A stretch of 64,000 nucleotides of DNA from the NCBI GenBank assembly GCA_021234155.1, contig JAJEKV010000140.1:899407-963406 (forward strand). Reading direction: 5' to 3'. A program made the position numbers and the translations under genes. Origin of the DNA: Isoetes taiwanensis. Lineage: Eukaryota > Streptophyta > Lycopodiopsida > Isoetales > Isoetaceae. Position 1 is the first letter of the stretch; every line of letters begins with the position of its first letter. Below the pieces are notes generated by a model. It made no database searches, was not told the origin of the DNA, and saw only the letters and a list, made by a program, of their open reading frames with translations. This document shows positions 61,485-64,000 of the stretch, one piece after another.

Positions 61485-62565
61485 CTATTGATGTCAATTA
61501 ATGCAGTGTAGATAAGTTATTTCTCGCATGCATCTATGCCATTTTCTGCAGTTCTGTACTTGTATAATCAAGAGCTAGAAATGCTAATGAACGTGTCAGC
61601 TATAATATCTTATAACTGAATTTGGATTAAGACATTAGATTAATTTGAGTGCAAATTATGATACAATTGTTTGTTCTTAGCATCTGTTCCATGTTCAATT
61701 TCAATCCCATGGCAAAATGCAGTTTATCTATTCATAATATTCAAGTCGACTATTGGAATGAAATCAATTTTGATAAATTCAATGCAGGTTGAATAAATCT
61801 ATTGTTAGCAGCTGTTTATAAATTTGGTTGCATTGTTGCTTTTAGTCATATTTATTGTCATGTCAAAACATAAGGGCAACATCCTGGATGGAAATGGGTT
61901 TCATCTTAGCTTAGTCAGCACGGGAGTTTGGGCATGAAGAGCTGGGCAGAATTATCGTAAGGTGTAGGAATATGCATTGTTGGAATAATTGTCTACCTAT
62001 GGAATGTAATTCATGTCAACAATTATAAGGAGTATGATAAGATATATTCTTGGCTCATGGAGATGGGGCATATGCTAGGGAGCAGTCTAGCATAAATACT
62101 ATACATGGACGATTGCTCGGCATCAAGGATAATAAAGTCTGAAATGGGAGATAATCAAGACCAAGCTCAGAAAACAAGGTGGGACAATCAATTTGGCCGA
62201 TATTGAAATTTTTTGGAAGGCCCTCTGCCTAATCCATCCTTTTTTTTATTAATTTTGCAAAGTCTAGAAGGCCACACTATTCCTATTGCTTCAATTTCGC
62301 CATAACATAGAAATTTAAAGGAAGTATAGGGCATGCTTATGCATTATAGTGAAGCAATTCATGATAATCTGAAGAAAGCACATTGATGTTACAAGAAGGT
62401 TTACGTATTTGATTCATAATAATTGTAAGTTGACTTGAAACAAATGTTAGTGCTATAGATGCCAAAATGGTAGTCATGGGATTGCTATTACAAAATCAAG
62501 TCGGCGATGAGTGCTCAAAAGACCCATAGATAGGACTATTTGACCAACATTGGCCGCACACAAAA
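61485..62565. other. 3' flank of the polyketide synthase gene
   Basis: No coding frame. On the minus strand AATAAA lies at 62,245-62,250, about 320 bp past the stop codon, a plausible polyadenylation signal. Confidence 0.45.
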
Positions 62566-63990
62566 TTAGACCTTTCTGAGAAGAACGGATTCAACAGTAA
62601 TACCGGGGCCATACCCAATGGCAACACCGTATTCATTGCTGAAGCCATTTTCCCTGAGCTGATGGATGACAAACAAGAGGGCAGCACTACTGAGGTTACC
62701 ATATGAAGCGAGGACTTCTTTACGGCTCAGGATACTCTTACCCTGGATTGAGGGATCCCGGAGGTGTGATCCCGGAGGACGGCATCCCGGGAGGACCTGT
62801 GATCCCGGAGGACGGGATCCCCCTTACTGCGCAGTAACTGCGCAAAAATCTGAACCCTTATAGGGAAAATCAGGGAAGTTTTTGTGTGGCTTTTTCTTGC
62901 TCGATTCTCCTCCAAATCGGGTAGCGTCTGTGCTAGGGTGGTCGGAATCAGTGGGAGGATAGGATCAGGTATCATCAGAGGAGGAAGGAGGGCGAGCGCC
63001 GCAGCGATGGCGCTGCCCCAATCTTGCCAAAAAATGGCCTACAAACTGCGCAGTAGCCTTTAACTGTGCAGTTAACGGCGGGATCCCGTCCTCCGGGATC
63101 ACAGGTCCTCCCGGGATGCCGTCCTCCGGGATCACACCTCCGGGATCCCTCAATCCAGGGTAAGAGTATCCTGAGCCCTTCTTTACTAGCCTCGAGCTTG
63201 GACTCATCAAGCCCTAACTTCTTTTCCAACTTATAAAGAGCATCACAAGTGCCAGGATGGACAGCCCAGAAGAGGTCATTATTAGAGGGCTTCGTCTCAA
63301 AGGGGGCCAAGAGCTTAGACACAATACCATCGACATTGTTGCAAAGGAGAGAAGGAATATCCTTCACATATTTGTAGTATAGGCCCTCCTCTCTAATATG
63401 GGCCAAAAGGGCCCCATCACTCTCAGGAAGAATGGTCTGGGCAGTAGAGCAGATTTCTAAGATGGGTTTTTCAACACCTTCTAGAGGGTCACTTCCAACA
63501 ACAAAAACAGCAGCTCCATCTCCAAGGAGGGCTGAAGAAATAAGGCCATCAGGGTGGCTTTCATGAGGAGCAAGGAATGTGTAGGCTGTAATTTCACTGC
63601 ACACTACCAGAACTCTGGCCCCCTTGTTATTCTCAGCTAGATCCTTTGCAACCCTGAGAGCTGCAGCCCCTGCATATCCATCTTGATGGTACATCATCAC
63701 CCTATTTGTCTCCAATGACAATCCTAACAACTTAATCAGAGTTAGCTCTATTCCTGGTGCCTTCAATCCGCTCATCGCAGAGCAGACTACATGTGTAATC
63801 TTATCTTTCGACTGCCCCCATTCGGCTATGGCTTTTAGGGCCGCCTCTTTTGCAAGCTTCGGCACCTCTACAAATGCAAAATCTTGCCTTACATCCAACG
63901 ATCTCTCTCCCGCAGTGCAGAGTGACGGATTTGCCTTCAGAATCTCCTCCGTCAAGGCAAAATGCCTCTTCTTAATCCCTGATTCTGCAC
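62566..63990 (-). CDS. type III polyketide synthase (chalcone-synthase-like), exon 2, split by a MITE
   Basis: Exon 2 begins at 63,990 after TATTGCAG; the junction completes a Cys codon (T|GT), the conserved intron position of plant CHS genes. Exon 1 lies beyond the window. Family motifs follow: VEVPKLAKEAA, KAIAEWGQSKDKITHVV, RVAKDLAENNKGARVLVVCS, the gatekeeper Phe in EITAYTF, LLGDGAAVFVVGSDP, and catalytic His in WAVHPGT. After the insertion come catalytic Asn in GNLSSA and the end motif GYGPG, stopping at 62,566. Without the insertion the exon would encode about 320 codons, normal for the family. Two defects stand out. The active-site block usually reading QQGCFAG is HQDGYAG (Cys to Gly), and a 454-bp element interrupts the frame after EASKE; unspliced translation ends at 62,975. 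The usual reaction, malonyl-CoA condensation on a CoA starter in the cytosol, cannot be assumed. Confidence 0.85.
62715..62723. repeat. 9-bp target-site duplication, left copy
   Basis: CTTCTTTAC (GTAAAGAAG on the gene strand), identical to 63,178-63,186. Confidence 0.9.
62724..63177. mobile_element. 454-bp MULE-type MITE
   Basis: Terminal inverted repeats of 98 bp (62,724-62,821 and 63,080-63,177) are identical by eye, beginning GGCTCAGGATACTCTTACCC. Each is GC-rich and built from sub-repeats around GATCCCGGAGGACGG. The internal 258 bp has no transposase. It is flanked by an exact 9-bp duplication, the length typical of Mutator-like elements. Perfect TIR identity implies a recent insertion. 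Confidence 0.9.
63178..63186. repeat. 9-bp target-site duplication, right copy
   Basis: CTTCTTTAC, identical to 62,715-62,723. Removing the element and one copy restores the synthase reading frame. Confidence 0.9.
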
Positions 63991-64000
63991 CTGCAATACA

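Noticed and set aside
62965-63210. Reverse frame through the MITE as a separate gene
   Set aside because: It follows the inverted repeats of the MITE and a shadow frame of the synthase.

Overview
The window looks like nuclear DNA of a land plant with a large, repeat-filled genome. Three gene families point to a plant: an intron-bearing papain-like cysteine protease, a chalcone-synthase-like type III polyketide synthase with the conserved intron position, and fragments resembling the plastid phosphate transporter PHT2;1. Most of the rest is transposon debris (Copia, L1-type and RTE-like LINEs, CACTA-like and MULE-type DNA elements, SINE-like pieces). A fern or gymnosperm would fit, but the sequence alone does not decide the lineage. 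No bacterial operons, CRISPR arrays or organellar blocks were seen.

Layout. 0-6 kb: an exon-like fragment, a frameshifted PHT2;1-like fragment, the first arm of a dispersed inverted duplication, a GC-rich patch and two decayed exon-like frames. 6-19 kb: minisatellites, a dyad cluster, an L1 3' end with poly(A), and an array of TATAAATA-like units split by a possible MITE. 19-25 kb: an unnamed repeat family in two tandem copies, one carrying a LINE insertion. 25.9-26.9 kb: RTE-like LINE 3' ends. 27.7-29.1 kb: the one gene that reads as complete, a four-exon cysteine protease (354 codons) on the minus strand. 30-41 kb: TIR elements, tandem repeats and unassigned DNA. 42.0-43.4 kb: a broken copy of the protease inside a duplicated segment. 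44.6-46.8 kb: a 603-bp foldback element and an opposite-strand copy of the 19-25 kb family. 47-50 kb: transposase-like frames whose early stops are all TAG. 50.8-52.7 kb: an internally deleted L1 with target duplications. 53-59 kb: tRNA-derived and hairpin repeats, a second PHT2;1 fragment, and a Copia pol region with nested insertions. 60.0-61.5 kb: a 5'-truncated RTE-like LINE. 62.6-64.0 kb: exon 2 of the polyketide-synthase-like gene, running off the right edge.

The most notable locus is that last gene. It is cut by a 454-bp element with 98-bp perfect terminal inverted repeats and an exact 9-bp target duplication, which is MULE-type architecture. The duplicated target starts with GT and ends with AG, so splicing at its two copies would remove the element in frame. 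Apart from the insertion the exon is open, yet the active-site cysteine of the family is replaced by glycine. No regulatory network can be inferred: the genes are isolated and unrelated.
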